Positions 17,700-26,491 of a stretch of DNA of 64,000 nucleotides are shown piece by piece. This DNA is from Terriglobales bacterium (lineage in GTDB: Bacteria; Acidobacteriota; Terriglobia; Terriglobales; Acidobacteriaceae): the NCBI GenBank assembly GCA_025462725.1, contig JAOAPE010000003.1:1-64000 (forward strand), in the 5' to 3' direction. The stretch's first letter is position 1. Each line of letters starts with the position of its first letter. A program made the position numbers and the translations under genes. Under the pieces are notes generated by a model, which saw nothing but the letters and a program-made list of their open reading frames with translations, searched no databases and was not told the origin of the DNA.

Positions 17700-19826
17700 A
17701 TGCCTGATTTTTTATTAGAGATCGGACTCGAAGAAATTCCCGCGCGGATGGTTGATGCCGCACGCGAAGAACTCGCGCGTCGAACCCAGGAACTACTGGT
17801 CAAAGAGAATCTGTTGTCCGGCGAAGCACAGGTAAGTTCGTACTCCACTCCGCGGCGGATTGCCGTGGTCGCATTCGGTTTAAATGCCACACAAGCCGAC
17901 GCTCAAGAACAAATCACGGGACCATCGCTCAAGGTCGCATATAAGGATGGTGCGCCCACGCCCGCGGCAGAGGCCTTTGCGAAGAAAGTGGGCATGGACG
18001 TCACGAAGCTGGGCAAGATCAGCAACTCCAAGGGAGAGTATCTTTCGGCAACGGTCGAGAAAAAAGGCCGTGCCGCTGCCGATGTCCTCGCCGAGTCGTT
18101 GCCGAAAGAGATTACTGGAATCTACTGGGCAAAGAATATGTACTGGCGGGCAGGGAAGCCTGAGCGGTTCGTCCGCCCGGTGCGCTGGCTTACCGCGCTG
18201 CTCGACAGCAAAGTCGTTCCGCTTGAATTCGGTGGGATCAAGGCCGGAGCGAAATCCCGCGGACATCGCATCTTGTCGCAAGGGGACATTACGTTGCAGT
18301 CGCCGAGCGCTTATGCTGGCTCCCTCGAGTCAGCTAAGGTTGTGGTTTCGCCCGCCGAGCGTGAACACAGCATCCGTAAAGCACTCGATGCCGCGACACG
18401 AACTATCCCCGGAGCGCGTTGGCGCGAAGACGAAGACTTGCTGAAGACCGTAGTCAACCTTACGGAATTTCCGTCAGTCATCATCGGAACTTTCGAAAAA
18501 GAATATCTGTCTCTACCCGAAGAAGTCCTCGTAACCGTCATGCGTGACCACCAGAAATATTTCGCCGTCGAAGATGCTAACGGAAAACTCGCGCCCCACT
18601 TCTTGGCAGTCCTGAATACTGATGGCGATCCCGACGGCTTGATCCGGCACGGCAACGAACGCGTGCTCCGCGCTCGCTTCAATGACGCACGATTCTTCTG
18701 GCAGACAGACCAGAAGATCCCCTTGACCGAGCGCGTGGAAATGCTGAAGGCCGTCACCTTCCAAAAAGACCTTGGCAGCTACTACGAAAAAGCCAAGCGC
18801 ATGGCGCATCTTGTTAATATCGGCGGCGCGGATTTCGACGCACCCGGCCGTAAGATCAATCGGAAAGCGCTCCATGAAGCCGCATGGCTGGCAAAAACAG
18901 ATCTCACGACTGAGCTCGTGAAGGAATTCACTGAACTGCAAGGCGTCGTTGGTGGGCTTTACGCCAAAGCGCAGTGCCTCGCTCCTGCCGTTGCGGATGC
19001 CATCTACGATCACTACAGACCGTTATCGATGGAAGACGAATCGCCCCGCACGCTCGAATCCGCATTGCTCGCACTGGCTGATAAGTCCGACAGCATCGCC
19101 GGAATGTTCGCTCTCGGATTGCAGCCCACTGGTTCCAAAGATCCATTCGCATTGCGCCGCCAAGCCAATGGGATTGTGAAAATCATCGTTGAGCACAAGC
19201 TGCCGGTTGATTTGCGGATGCTCTTCCACGTTGCGCTGATCGGATACAAAGGCTCTGACGCCGAAAAGAAGTTCACAAACCTGGATAAATACGCCGATTC
19301 CATCTCCGCATTCTTCCGCGAGCGTCTGGAGTTCTACCTTCGCGACGTTCGTGGATTTGCATACGACGAAGTCAACGCCGTGCTCGCCGCCGGATATGAC
19401 CGCGTCACGGACGCTCTCGATCGGGTAGAGGCCGTTGCCGAAGTGAGGAAGTCAGCAGACTTTGAGCCTATCTCAGTCGCGTTCAAGCGCATCAAGAACA
19501 TTCTGCGGCAGGCGAATGAGGCCGGGAAGTCGCCAATGGGTGAATTTAACGCAGCCGGACTCCCCGACCCCGCGGAGAAACAACTTGCGGAAATCGTCGA
19601 AATGAAAGCACCGATTGTCGCCGAACTACGGCACAAGCATCAATACGTAGCGGCCCTTGCTGAGATCGCTCAGTTGCGTCCTGCGTTGGATACTTTCTTC
19701 GAGAAGGTTATGGTAATGGTCGAAGACGAGAAACTGCGCTCCAATCGCCTAGCGCTGCTGCAAAAGATGTTGAACAATTTTTCGACAATTGCAGATTTCT
19801 CTGAAATCGTTACGGAAAAGAAGTAA
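17700..19826 (+). CDS. glyS: Glycyl-tRNA synthetase beta chain
   Basis: A 708-residue beta subunit that binds the tRNA. The N terminus DFLLEIGLEEIPARMVD, the MRDHQKYFAVED segment near residue 280, the HD-like central portion and the DALRRQ-like stretch DPFALRRQANGIVKI near residue 480 are typical; the C-terminal DALR/anticodon-binding part ends at EIVTEKK. The length is normal. It immediately follows glyQ. Confidence 0.97.
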   Translation: MPDFLLEIGLEEIPARMVDAAREELARRTQELLVKENLLSGEAQVSSYSTPRRIAVVAFGLNATQADAQEQITGPSLKVAYKDGAPTPAAEAFAKKVGMDVTKLGKISNSKGEYLSATVEKKGRAAADVLAESLPKEITGIYWAKNMYWRAGKPERFVRPVRWLTALLDSKVVPLEFGGIKAGAKSRGHRILSQGDITLQSPSAYAGSLESAKVVVSPAEREHSIRKALDAATRTIPGARWREDEDLLKTVVNLTEFPSVIIGTFEKEYLSLPEEVLVTVMRDHQKYFAVEDANGKLAPHFLAVLNTDGDPDGLIRHGNERVLRARFNDARFFWQTDQKIPLTERVEMLKAVTFQKDLGSYYEKAKRMAHLVNIGGADFDAPGRKINRKALHEAAWLAKTDLTTELVKEFTELQGVVGGLYAKAQCLAPAVADAIYDHYRPLSMEDESPRTLESALLALADKSDSIAGMFALGLQPTGSKDPFALRRQANGIVKIIVEHKLPVDLRMLFHVALIGYKGSDAEKKFTNLDKYADSISAFFRERLEFYLRDVRGFAYDEVNAVLAAGYDRVTDALDRVEAVAEVRKSADFEPISVAFKRIKNILRQANEAGKSPMGEFNAAGLPDPAEKQLAEIVEMKAPIVAELRHKHQYVAALAEIAQLRPALDTFFEKVMVMVEDEKLRSNRLALLQKMLNNFSTIADFSEIVTEKK

Positions 19827-19838
19827 GTTGAGGTTTTC

Positions 19839-19876
19839 CTGACTACTGACTACTGACTACTGACTACTAACTACTG
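19839..19876 (+). repeat. Tandem heptamer repeat (CTGACTA)
   Basis: Four exact copies of the 7-base unit CTGACTA, a fifth with one change (CTAACTA) and a partial sixth, in the 56-base gap between glyS and the next gene. Because 7 is not a multiple of 3, the array carries TGA or TAA stops in several frames. Confidence 0.9.
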
Positions 19877-19882
19877 CATCAG

Positions 19883-20485
19883 ATGGCTGACCAACTCTAT
19901 TTGAATCTGTGGTTCCCAAGTTTTTCCGAACAGGAAATGTTGCCGCGGCTCCTGTCGGTCATCAAGCAGCTTCCATTTTCTGAAGCGCTGCCTGGCGTCG
20001 GATACCTCGCCATTCATCCGCTCTCATTCACTGAGCCGGAAATTCTAGAAGACAGTTACGAATTTCGGGCTGACCCTGAGCAGGCGATTCAGCAGGCTGC
20101 CGAGTTCATTCATGCCGACTACGCCTACGAGATCGAGGCCGCGTGGGACATCTGGACTCCCAAAAAAGAGGGCGACTTGGACGAGACATGGATCGCCTCT
20201 CCTCAGCCAGTAAAGTTTTTCGCGTATGGAAAAGACTTCGACGACGGCATTTATCAGGAAGATGGGCACGTGCAAGTTGACTTCGGGCTCGACACTCCAT
20301 TTCTGTCAGACGACACCGAGTTCACCCCGCAAGTGGCCGTGCGGGTGAAGTCGAACGTCCAAAAGCTGGTGAATTTCGTCCATGCCGTTGAAAAGAACTG
20401 CGGCATCAGCGGACGCGTCCTCTGGTCAGAGTCGAATGAGAATCTCGCCCAGAAGCTCATCGCAAAGTTGCAAAAAGTCCAGTAG
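19883..20485 (+). CDS. Conserved hypothetical acidic protein
   Basis: A 200-residue soluble protein that I do not recognise. It begins MADQLYLNLWFPSF and is acidic, with several aromatic strands (YEIEAAWDIWTP, VKFFAYGKDFDDG) and no signal peptide or membrane segment. The composition and the regular alternation of hydrophobic residues indicate a real alpha/beta protein. It follows glyS by 56 bases on the same strand, across the heptamer repeat array, and may be read with the glyQS unit. The coding start at 19883 has no strong ribosome-binding site. Confidence 0.7.
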   Translation: MADQLYLNLWFPSFSEQEMLPRLLSVIKQLPFSEALPGVGYLAIHPLSFTEPEILEDSYEFRADPEQAIQQAAEFIHADYAYEIEAAWDIWTPKKEGDLDETWIASPQPVKFFAYGKDFDDGIYQEDGHVQVDFGLDTPFLSDDTEFTPQVAVRVKSNVQKLVNFVHAVEKNCGISGRVLWSESNENLAQKLIAKLQKVQ

Positions 20486-20578
20486 GAAATCCTGTCCCCG
20501 GCCAACTTTCCTGATTCCTCAACTTACCTTTCGCTGATATCATCCTGCTTGCATTTCAACTGTGGTGGGGGAAATGAC

Positions 20579-20941
20579 ATGCCGGTAGTCCTGCGTAAGA
20601 TTGGGGATGCGGTCATTGTGGATCTCGACGGGCGGCTCGCTCTGGGCGGCCCTGTTGACGAGTTCCGTTTGAAGTGGATGGAAGCGCTCGCAGGCGGAGC
20701 CAAGGGCATCATCGTGAATCTTGCCCGCGTCACTATGGTGGATTCCTCCGGAATCGGCACCATGATCCGCTGCCATTCAGCGGTGAGCGCCGCCGGCGGC
20801 AAACTGAAGATCGTGGGCGCGAACCATACCGTGAGGGAAGCGTTCCGCGTCACGCGGCTCGACAAAGTTTTCGAATTTCACGAAAACGAAGCCAGCGCTC
20901 TTGGAGTCTCCGGCGTCTCGATTGCTGTGGCTGGGGTTTAA
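20579..20941 (+). CDS. STAS-domain anti-sigma factor antagonist-like protein
   Basis: A 120-residue single STAS domain. The DSSGIGTMIRCH segment carries the conserved phosphorylatable serine (Ser56 or Ser57) of SpoIIAA/RsbV-type antagonists; GRLALGGPVDEF and AAGGKLKIVGAN are also typical. The ATG at 20579 has GGGGGAA upstream and is preferred to an ATG at 20549. It would be phosphorylated by a serine kinase/anti-sigma factor and release a sigma factor when dephosphorylated; no such kinase gene is adjacent. Confidence 0.88.
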   Translation: MPVVLRKIGDAVIVDLDGRLALGGPVDEFRLKWMEALAGGAKGIIVNLARVTMVDSSGIGTMIRCHSAVSAAGGKLKIVGANHTVREAFRVTRLDKVFEFHENEASALGVSGVSIAVAGV

Positions 20942-21108
20942 CTTTTTGGATTTGTTGTGTCGCGCGGCTCGAAGTTCCTTGACATCGGCTGGTGAGGATC
21001 TTCGCGCTTCTGCTTCGGTTTCTTCGCACGTTCTTCTTGCGCACGTTTAGTGACTTCCGCAAACTTGCTATTGACGGGGGGCTTATTGGTTTCCATGCCG
21101 TCCATCAT
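20938..21108 (-). CDS. Candidate small basic/charged protein (56 residues)
   Basis: An open frame of 56 codons on the minus strand beginning ATG-ATG at 21108 and ending in TAA, overlapping the stop of the convergent STAS gene by three bases. The product is hydrophilic, rich in Lys, Glu, Arg and Pro (for example KRAQEERAKKPKQKRED), with the composition of a real small protein, but there is no clear ribosome-binding site. I do not recognise it. The 313 bases between the STAS gene and tRNA-Glu hold this frame and the tRNA promoter; nothing else was seen. Confidence 0.4.
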   Translation of the reverse strand: MMDGMETNKPPVNSKFAEVTKRAQEERAKKPKQKREDPHQPMSRNFEPRDTTNPKS

Positions 21109-21153
21109 GACACAGAATGCGTGTGCATAATCGCCAGCGAAGACCTGAGTTTT

Positions 21154-21183
21154 TTGACACTCGTACTTAGCCGCTGTTAGGAT
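21154..21183 (+). promoter_or_regulatory. Sigma70-type promoter for tRNA-Glu
   Basis: TTGACA (21154-21159) and TAGGAT (21178-21183) with an 18-base spacer, about 70 bases before tRNA-Glu. Confidence 0.6.
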
Positions 21184-21254
21184 AGATACTTCGGAGGCAA
21201 GTTCTGTCGGCCACGTCAGAACGCGCTAGGCCACCGAATCCCGCAGCAATTAGC

Positions 21255-21332
21255 GTCCCCGTCGTCTAGCCCGGCCTAGGACACCGCCCTTTCACGGCGA
21301 TAACACGGGTTCGAATCCCGTCGGGGACGCCA
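21255..21332 (+). tRNA. tRNA-Glu (TTC)
   Basis: A 78-base cloverleaf: acceptor stem GTCCCCG/CGGGGAC, anticodon loop CTTTCAC (anticodon TTC), T-arm ACGGG TTCGAAT CCCGT, discriminator G and an encoded CCA. Confidence 0.97.
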
Positions 21333-21461
21333 AATAATCGGAAATACCTGAAACTTCACTGAAACTCATGCCGCGGAGCGAACATTACTGCTTGCAATTG
21401 AAAGTCTTTTCACAAAGAATGACTCTCAAGCCGCCAAGTTAGAGTTCACCGGGGAAATTGT

Positions 21462-22535
21462 CTGCAGAAGCGAATTCCAACCCTCGACGGGTTACGAGGT
21501 ATCGCAGTTTTTTTGGTGGTGATAGGCCATAGCTATGATGGCTCCCACTTCTCCGCATCAAAAAATATCCTCTGGAAGATTGTTGGAAGTGCCTCGCTTG
21601 GGGTGTCCATATTCTTCGTCCTTAGTGGATTCCTGATCACTTCCATACTTCTGGACGAATGGAATAAATCGCAAACGATCAGTGTTAAGACCTTTTACTT
21701 CCGACGCTCGCTGCGCATCTTTCCTGCCTTTTATTTTTATCTCTTGGTGGTCGCCATCTTGGGGATATTTCACATTCTCCAAATAACGAAGGCGGATCTG
21801 TTAAGCGCGGGATTCTATGTTTGGAATTACTCGCCATGGGCACAATCCTGGGCGCTGGATCACATATGGTCCCTAAGCATGGAGGAGCAGTTCTACCTGA
21901 TCTGGCCTGCGATTCTCGTCTTTAGTCTGAAGAAAGGCGGACGTCCGTTGGCGACTAAAGTTTGCATTGCGCTGATAGTCGCCACTCCATTCGTGAGGGT
22001 AGCGACCTATCTTTTCGGCAATAGCTGGCTTTATCACCACATGTTCTTTACGACCCACACCCGCATTGATGTCATCATGATGGGATGTCTGGGTGCACTG
22101 CTATGGCACGAAGCAAGGCTGCAAACTGCATTAGCCCGAATTCCTAGCTTGAGCATAGCGGCGATTGCGATATATGTGGCTTTCGTATCACCACTGTTCC
22201 TCGCAATGTTCGGCGGAAGATACATGTTCTCAGTGGGCTTCTCTTTGGAAGCCATCTGCATACTGACGATCATGCTTTGGTTAGTGACTCACTACGATTC
22301 GCTAGCCGGCAGGGCATTGCACCATCCAGTGCTGGTTCACATTGGAAGGATTTCCTACAGCATTTATTTGTGGCAGATGATCTTTTTATACGAAGCGAAT
22401 ACCTCTGTGTTCGGATCGCCTGGCATTGATCTGATTTCCATTTTTCTCTGCGCCGAGTTCTCCTACTTCTGTATCGAATGGCCATTCCTAAGATTACGAG
22501 ATAGGAAAAGAGTATTCGCGGCAGCCGCTGGTTAG
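21462..22535 (+). CDS. Acyltransferase 3 family membrane protein (OafA/YrhL-like)
   Basis: About 357 residues with roughly ten membrane segments. The family N terminus IPTLDGLRGIAVFLVVIGHS, including the catalytic His, is complete only if translation begins upstream of TTG 21513. In that frame no ATG, GTG or TTG exists between the TGA at 21420 and 21513; a CTG at 21462 has GGGGAA eight bases before it, so I place the start there. Members O-acetylate or acylate surface polysaccharide, peptidoglycan or secreted sugars. The R-x-x-R-I-F-P segment (RRSLRIFPAFYF) is typical. It converges on the luciferase-like gene. Confidence 0.85.
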   Translation: MQKRIPTLDGLRGIAVFLVVIGHSYDGSHFSASKNILWKIVGSASLGVSIFFVLSGFLITSILLDEWNKSQTISVKTFYFRRSLRIFPAFYFYLLVVAILGIFHILQITKADLLSAGFYVWNYSPWAQSWALDHIWSLSMEEQFYLIWPAILVFSLKKGGRPLATKVCIALIVATPFVRVATYLFGNSWLYHHMFFTTHTRIDVIMMGCLGALLWHEARLQTALARIPSLSIAAIAIYVAFVSPLFLAMFGGRYMFSVGFSLEAICILTIMLWLVTHYDSLAGRALHHPVLVHIGRISYSIYLWQMIFLYEANTSVFGSPGIDLISIFLCAEFSYFCIEWPFLRLRDRKRVFAAAAG

Positions 22536-22549
22536 AATTTGCGAAAAGG

Positions 22550-23602
22550 TCATCGTGCCCGGTGTGAATCAACTACTCCCATCGACATCGAATTCCCTAC
22601 TTCCTTCGCCACCTCCGCCACCTCCGCCACTCGCTCGTACGATTGCAGTCGGTCGGTGTGCTCGTAAGTGTCCGTCACAACGATTACCTCGTCAGCTTCT
22701 GTTTCGGACACCAATCTCTCCAAACCCGCTTTCACCGTCGCGTTCGAACCCACGATGGCGGAGCTGAGTCTTGATTCCACTGCTGCCCGTTCAAATTCCT
22801 GCCACAGCCCGTCCATGGAATCCACAGGAGGCAATAATTCAACTGGCTCATTACGGATCAATCGCAAGAAGCGCTGCTGCGGAGTCGTGAATAGCCGCCG
22901 CGCCGCAGCATCCGTCTGCGCCGCGATCACCTGCACCGCCACCATCATGTATGGCTTACGCAACGCACTACTCGGACGGAAGCTCTCACGGTATAGACTC
23001 GCGGCAGCAAGTAAATATTCAGGAGCAAAATGAGCTGCAAATGCGAATGGCAGTCCCAGAATGCCCGCCAACTTGGCACTGAAACCGCTCGATCCCAGCA
23101 GTGTGATGGGAACATTGCTCCCTTGTCCCGGAATCGCCTTCACCGCTTGCCCCGGTTTCGCCGGCGCTAAGTAACTTCGCAATTCCTGCAACAGCTCGGG
23201 GAACTCATCTCCGGTCTGTTTCGAATCTCTCCGGAGTGCCCGCATTGTTTGGAAGTCGCTGCCGGGCGCTCGTCCCAGTCCCAGATCGATTCGTCCGGGA
23301 TACAGCGCGTCCAGTGTTCCGAACTGCTCCGCCACGACCAATGGCGCGTGATTGGGCAGCATCACTCCGCCACTGCCGACGCGAATCGTCTTGGTCGCGC
23401 CGGCCACATGTCCGATCAGCACGGGAGTTGCCGAGCACGCCAATCCTTCGATGGAGTGATGTTCTGCTAACCAATAACGCGTGTATCCCAAACGCTCAAC
23501 GTGCTGCGCTAACTCCACCGACCGTGCAATCGCACTTCCAGTGGATTCTCCCGCACGCATCCCCACCAGATCGAGAACAGAGACCTTCAATCCATCACTC
23601 AT
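22550..23602 (-). CDS. Luciferase-like (LLM class) flavin-dependent monooxygenase
   Basis: A 350-residue protein with the bacterial luciferase-like TIM barrel. The [24 protein letters not shown] segment near residue 40, the [22 protein letters not shown] stretch near residue 75 and [15 protein letters not shown] near residue 103 are typical of the group that uses FMNH2 from a partner reductase. The substrate is unknown. Near the C terminus is a short repeat ([10 protein letters not shown]) encoded by 9-base direct repeats. It stands alone on its strand and its start region faces the GNAT gene. Confidence 0.9.
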   Translation of the reverse strand: MSDGLKVSVLDLVGMRAGESTGSAIARSVELAQHVERLGYTRYWLAEHHSIEGLACSATPVLIGHVAGATKTIRVGSGGVMLPNHAPLVVAEQFGTLDALYPGRIDLGLGRAPGSDFQTMRALRRDSKQTGDEFPELLQELRSYLAPAKPGQAVKAIPGQGSNVPITLLGSSGFSAKLAGILGLPFAFAAHFAPEYLLAAASLYRESFRPSSALRKPYMMVAVQVIAAQTDAAARRLFTTPQQRFLRLIRNEPVELLPPVDSMDGLWQEFERAAVESRLSSAIVGSNATVKAGLERLVSETEADEVIVVTDTYEHTDRLQSYERVAEVAEVAKEVGNSMSMGVVDSHRAR

Positions 23603-23726
23603 GCAAAGTTAGATTGCTCAAGCAGCACGAGGGATTCGTTAGAACATTTGTAGAATTTAGGTGAGAGTCGCATTTCACCAGACTCTGTGATTGACTACGG
23701 GAGGTGTGCCTCAGGAGAGACATCGA

Positions 23727-24029
23727 ATGGTCGCGTGGGGGATTTTTAGTCGTAAGCCAGTACCGCAGCAGAACGTAACTACTGGTCGCCTCGAGATCGA
23801 GCAGAACGGGGAAGTCGCCTACCTCCAATACAGTTTGAGTGGAAATGTGCTGGAACTGACTCACACCGAAGTTCCAGAAAAATTGCGCGGCACGGGCCTT
23901 GCGTCGTCATTGGCAAAAACCGCGCTTGATTGGGCCCGTAAAGACAAACTTAAAGTGGACATCATTTGTCCGACAGTGCAGGAGTACGTGATGAAACATC
24001 CGGAGTACTCGGATCTCGTAATGCATTGA
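23727..24029 (+). CDS. Small GNAT-family (YjdJ-type) N-acetyltransferase
   Basis: About 100 residues from ATG 23727, which has CAGGAGAG upstream; a TTG start at 23691 is open but lacks that support. The core LTHTEVPEKLRGTGLASSLAKTALDWAR contains the acetyl-CoA pyrophosphate loop (RGTGLA), and the CPTVQEYVMKHPEY end is characteristic of the small YidJ/YjdJ (Gcn5-related, DUF4442-like) group. The substrate is unknown. It converges on the polyprenyl synthetase gene. Confidence 0.87.
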   Translation: MVAWGIFSRKPVPQQNVTTGRLEIEQNGEVAYLQYSLSGNVLELTHTEVPEKLRGTGLASSLAKTALDWARKDKLKVDIICPTVQEYVMKHPEYSDLVMH

Positions 24030-24054
24030 GGATTAATGAAAGCGCGAGAAAGAT

Positions 24055-25044
24055 CTATTTTTCGCGTTCGACGACGAAATCTGGAACCCAGAGCAGAGCG
24101 CGTTTAATCTCGGAATCGGGGAAGTTGGAGATGGCCTCGCGCGCGGCTTCGGAATATTCCGCGGCGGCGGTGTTGGCGGCGTCAATGGAGCCGTAGCGGT
24201 GCAGCATCTCAAGAATCTGCTTGTGGGAAACGCTCTTAAAGGCGCGTTCCGCGAGGACGGTTTCTACCAGCTTGCGCTCCTCGGGAGTACAGCGTTCGAG
24301 GGCGTGGATTACTGCCATGGTGACTTTGCCCTCGCGGAGGTCGCTGGCGACAGGCTTGCCAAGGACTTCTTCCGAGGCAGTCAGGTCGAGAACGTCATCA
24401 ACGATCTGGAAAGCCATGCCGAGATTGCGTCCGTAGTCTTCGAGGCATCGCTCCTGGTCTTCAGTGGCGTTACCGAGGATTCCGCCCAGGCGCATGGATG
24501 TTGCAAAAAGGCAGGCAGTTTTGCGGAAGATGAGATCGAAATGTTCTTTCAAGCCGACGCACTTGCCGAGCTTTTCCATTTGCAGCAGTTCGCCTTCGAC
24601 CATCTGCTGCGTGAGGTCGATGAGAACGTCCAAGACTTTGAGTTTGCGTTCCTGCAAAGCGATGCGGAAGGCTTGCATGTAAAGCCAATCGCCGGCGAGA
24701 ACGCAGCGGGCGTTTCCCCAATTGGTGTTGGCGGAGGGGCGTCCGCGGCGGATCTCAGCTTCATCAATGATGTCGTCATGGACGAGAGTGGCCGTGTGAA
24801 CGATCTCGACCACTGCACCGAGTTTGACGGCACCATCACCGGTGTATCCCATCAGTTTGGAAGAGAGCAGCAGCAGGGCAGGGCGGATGCGCTTGCCACC
24901 GCCACCGCGCAGATAGGAGCCGATGTCAGTGATAGCGGAGACGCGCGAGACGGTTCCGCGCTCGAATTCGGTTTCAATGGCGGCGAGGTCGTCGCGCAGC
25001 AGATCGAAGACTTCCTTCACCGTGAATGTTGTCGCCGTACTCAA
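24055..25044 (-). CDS. Long-chain trans-polyprenyl diphosphate synthase
   Basis: A 329-residue isoprenyl synthase that extends FPP or GGPP with IPP to make the quinone side chain. The two Asp-rich motifs are LVHDDIIDEA and QIVDDVLD, with GGKRIRPALLLLSSKL upstream and the small-residue position before the first motif suggesting a long product. It is similar to IspB/HepT-type enzymes; chain length cannot be fixed from sequence alone. It lies 17 bases after the yajQ-like gene on the same strand, in a leftward run from tatD onward. Confidence 0.92.
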   Translation of the reverse strand: MSTATTFTVKEVFDLLRDDLAAIETEFERGTVSRVSAITDIGSYLRGGGGKRIRPALLLLSSKLMGYTGDGAVKLGAVVEIVHTATLVHDDIIDEAEIRRGRPSANTNWGNARCVLAGDWLYMQAFRIALQERKLKVLDVLIDLTQQMVEGELLQMEKLGKCVGLKEHFDLIFRKTACLFATSMRLGGILGNATEDQERCLEDYGRNLGMAFQIVDDVLDLTASEEVLGKPVASDLREGKVTMAVIHALERCTPEERKLVETVLAERAFKSVSHKQILEMLHRYGSIDAANTAAAEYSEAAREAISNFPDSEIKRALLWVPDFVVEREK

Positions 25045-25061
25045 ATCAAACCCTCAATGCT

Positions 25062-25565
25062 TCAGTTGGTGCGGAAATTCGTGAACTGTAAGTCTATTCC
25101 AAGATCCTTTTGGCGGAGCAATGCGATGGCTTGTTGGAGGCTGTCGCGATCTTTTCCGGTGATGCGGACGACGTCACCCTGAATGGAGGCCTGGAGTTTC
25201 AGCTTGGAGTCCTTGATGATCTTGACGATCTCTTTGGCTTTTTCTCCGGCGATGCCTTGCGTCAAGGTGATCTTCTGGCGAACGGTGCCGCCGGCAGCGG
25301 GATCGATCGTGCCGTAGGTGAGTGCCTTGAGTGAGATGCCGCGCTTGACCATCTTCGCTTGAAGAATGTCAGTGACGGCTTTTATTTTGTAGTCGTCAGC
25401 GGAGGCGAGGACGAGAGTCGTGTCCTTCTCTTCGAGGGTGATGTTGGACTTCGAGTCCTTGAGGTCGAAGCGGGTGTGAATCTCTTTCAACGCCTGTTGG
25501 ATAGCGTTGTTGAGCTCTTGAATGTCTGTCTTGCTGACAACGTCAAATGAATTATCGGCGGCCAT
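25062..25565 (-). CDS. YajQ-family nucleotide-binding protein
   Basis: A 167-residue YajQ-like protein with the diagnostic N terminus [21 protein letters not shown] and the end [12 protein letters not shown]. Some YajQ members bind cyclic di-GMP and act as transcription co-regulators, so it is of interest in a genome region with many signalling genes; that role is inferred from family work, not visible here. It is the middle gene of a leftward set with tatD and the polyprenyl synthase gene. Confidence 0.95.
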   Translation of the reverse strand: MAADNSFDVVSKTDIQELNNAIQQALKEIHTRFDLKDSKSNITLEEKDTTLVLASADDYKIKAVTDILQAKMVKRGISLKALTYGTIDPAAGGTVRQKITLTQGIAGEKAKEIVKIIKDSKLKLQASIQGDVVRITGKDRDSLQQAIALLRQKDLGIDLQFTNFRTN

Positions 25566-25589
25566 AGTTTTCTGTTTCCTTAGATTGTT

Positions 25590-26432
25590 TCACAGAGTTG
25601 GCTGATGCGAATCTTTGTTCTGAGTTGCGGCTGCGTTTCGCGTGCGCGGGAAGAAGCGGTGGAAGTTTGCGGTGGTTGCCTGCGCGATGTCGCTGACGCT
25701 CACGCCGCGAACCTCGGCGATCTTTTCTGCCACTTTTACCACGTAAGCAGGTTCGTTGCGCTTGCCGCGAAGAGGCGCCGGCGCGAGAAACGGGGAATCG
25801 GTCTCAATGAACATTTTATTGAGCGGGACTTCCTTAGCGGCGTCGCGGATGTTCTGTGCTTTGGCAAAGGTGACGTTTCCGGAAAACGAAATCATGAAGC
25901 CGATGTCGAGAGCTGCGCGCATGTGCTGAAGCGTTCCGGTAAAGCAATGCAGCACGCCGCCAAGGCCGGTAGGCGCCCAATATTTGCGGAGGATGTCGAG
26001 AGTGTCGTCCCAGGCGTTCTCGGTGTTGTCCGAGGGGCGGCAGTGGATAACGATGGGCAACTGCGCTACGCGGGCCATCTCCATTTGGCGGAGGAAGACA
26101 GATTTCTGAACGTCGCGCGGAGAGTGGTCATAGTGGTAGTCGAGGCCGATCTCTCCCCAAGCGATAACGCGTGGATTCTTGCTCAGAATCTCAAGTTCGG
26201 CGTAGTCGGATTCGGTCGCGAGTTTTGCTTCGTGCGGATGGATACCGATAGTCGCGTAAATCCAGTTGTATTTCTCAGCAAAGCGGATGGCGCAATCGAG
26301 GGAGCCGGGACCAGTGCCGCTGCCGATGGCGAGGATAGTGTTGATGCCTGCGTCGCGGGCGCGCTGGAGCATGGCGTCGCGGTCAGGCTCGAACTGCTCG
26401 CCTTCGAGATGTGCGTGGGAGTCTACGTACAT
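25590..26432 (-). CDS. TatD-family metal-dependent hydrolase
   Basis: A 280-residue TIM-barrel metallohydrolase. Metal ligands are visible in DSHAHLEGEQF (His6, His8), in the glutamate of AWGEIGLDYHYD, in HCRPSDNTENAW and in HCFTGT, with the late Asp in FIETDSPFLAP. TatD proteins are 3'-5' nucleases or D-aminoacyl-tRNA deacylase-like enzymes. The gene lies 59 bases after metG and is often paired with it in bacteria, as here. The C terminus is short and unremarkable. Confidence 0.93.
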   Translation of the reverse strand: MYVDSHAHLEGEQFEPDRDAMLQRARDAGINTILAIGSGTGPGSLDCAIRFAEKYNWIYATIGIHPHEAKLATESDYAELEILSKNPRVIAWGEIGLDYHYDHSPRDVQKSVFLRQMEMARVAQLPIVIHCRPSDNTENAWDDTLDILRKYWAPTGLGGVLHCFTGTLQHMRAALDIGFMISFSGNVTFAKAQNIRDAAKEVPLNKMFIETDSPFLAPAPLRGKRNEPAYVVKVAEKIAEVRGVSVSDIAQATTANFHRFFPRTRNAAATQNKDSHQPTL

Positions 26433-26491
26433 GGCTATCGGCTGTCAGCTATCTGCTCTCAGCAAAGTCAAAATCAAATCAGTTCAGTTCT

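Noticed and set aside
24199-25182. 327-codon plus-strand frame opposite the polyprenyl synthase gene
   Set aside because: A shadow of the real minus-strand gene, which has both Asp-rich motifs; the opposite product has no recognisable fold.
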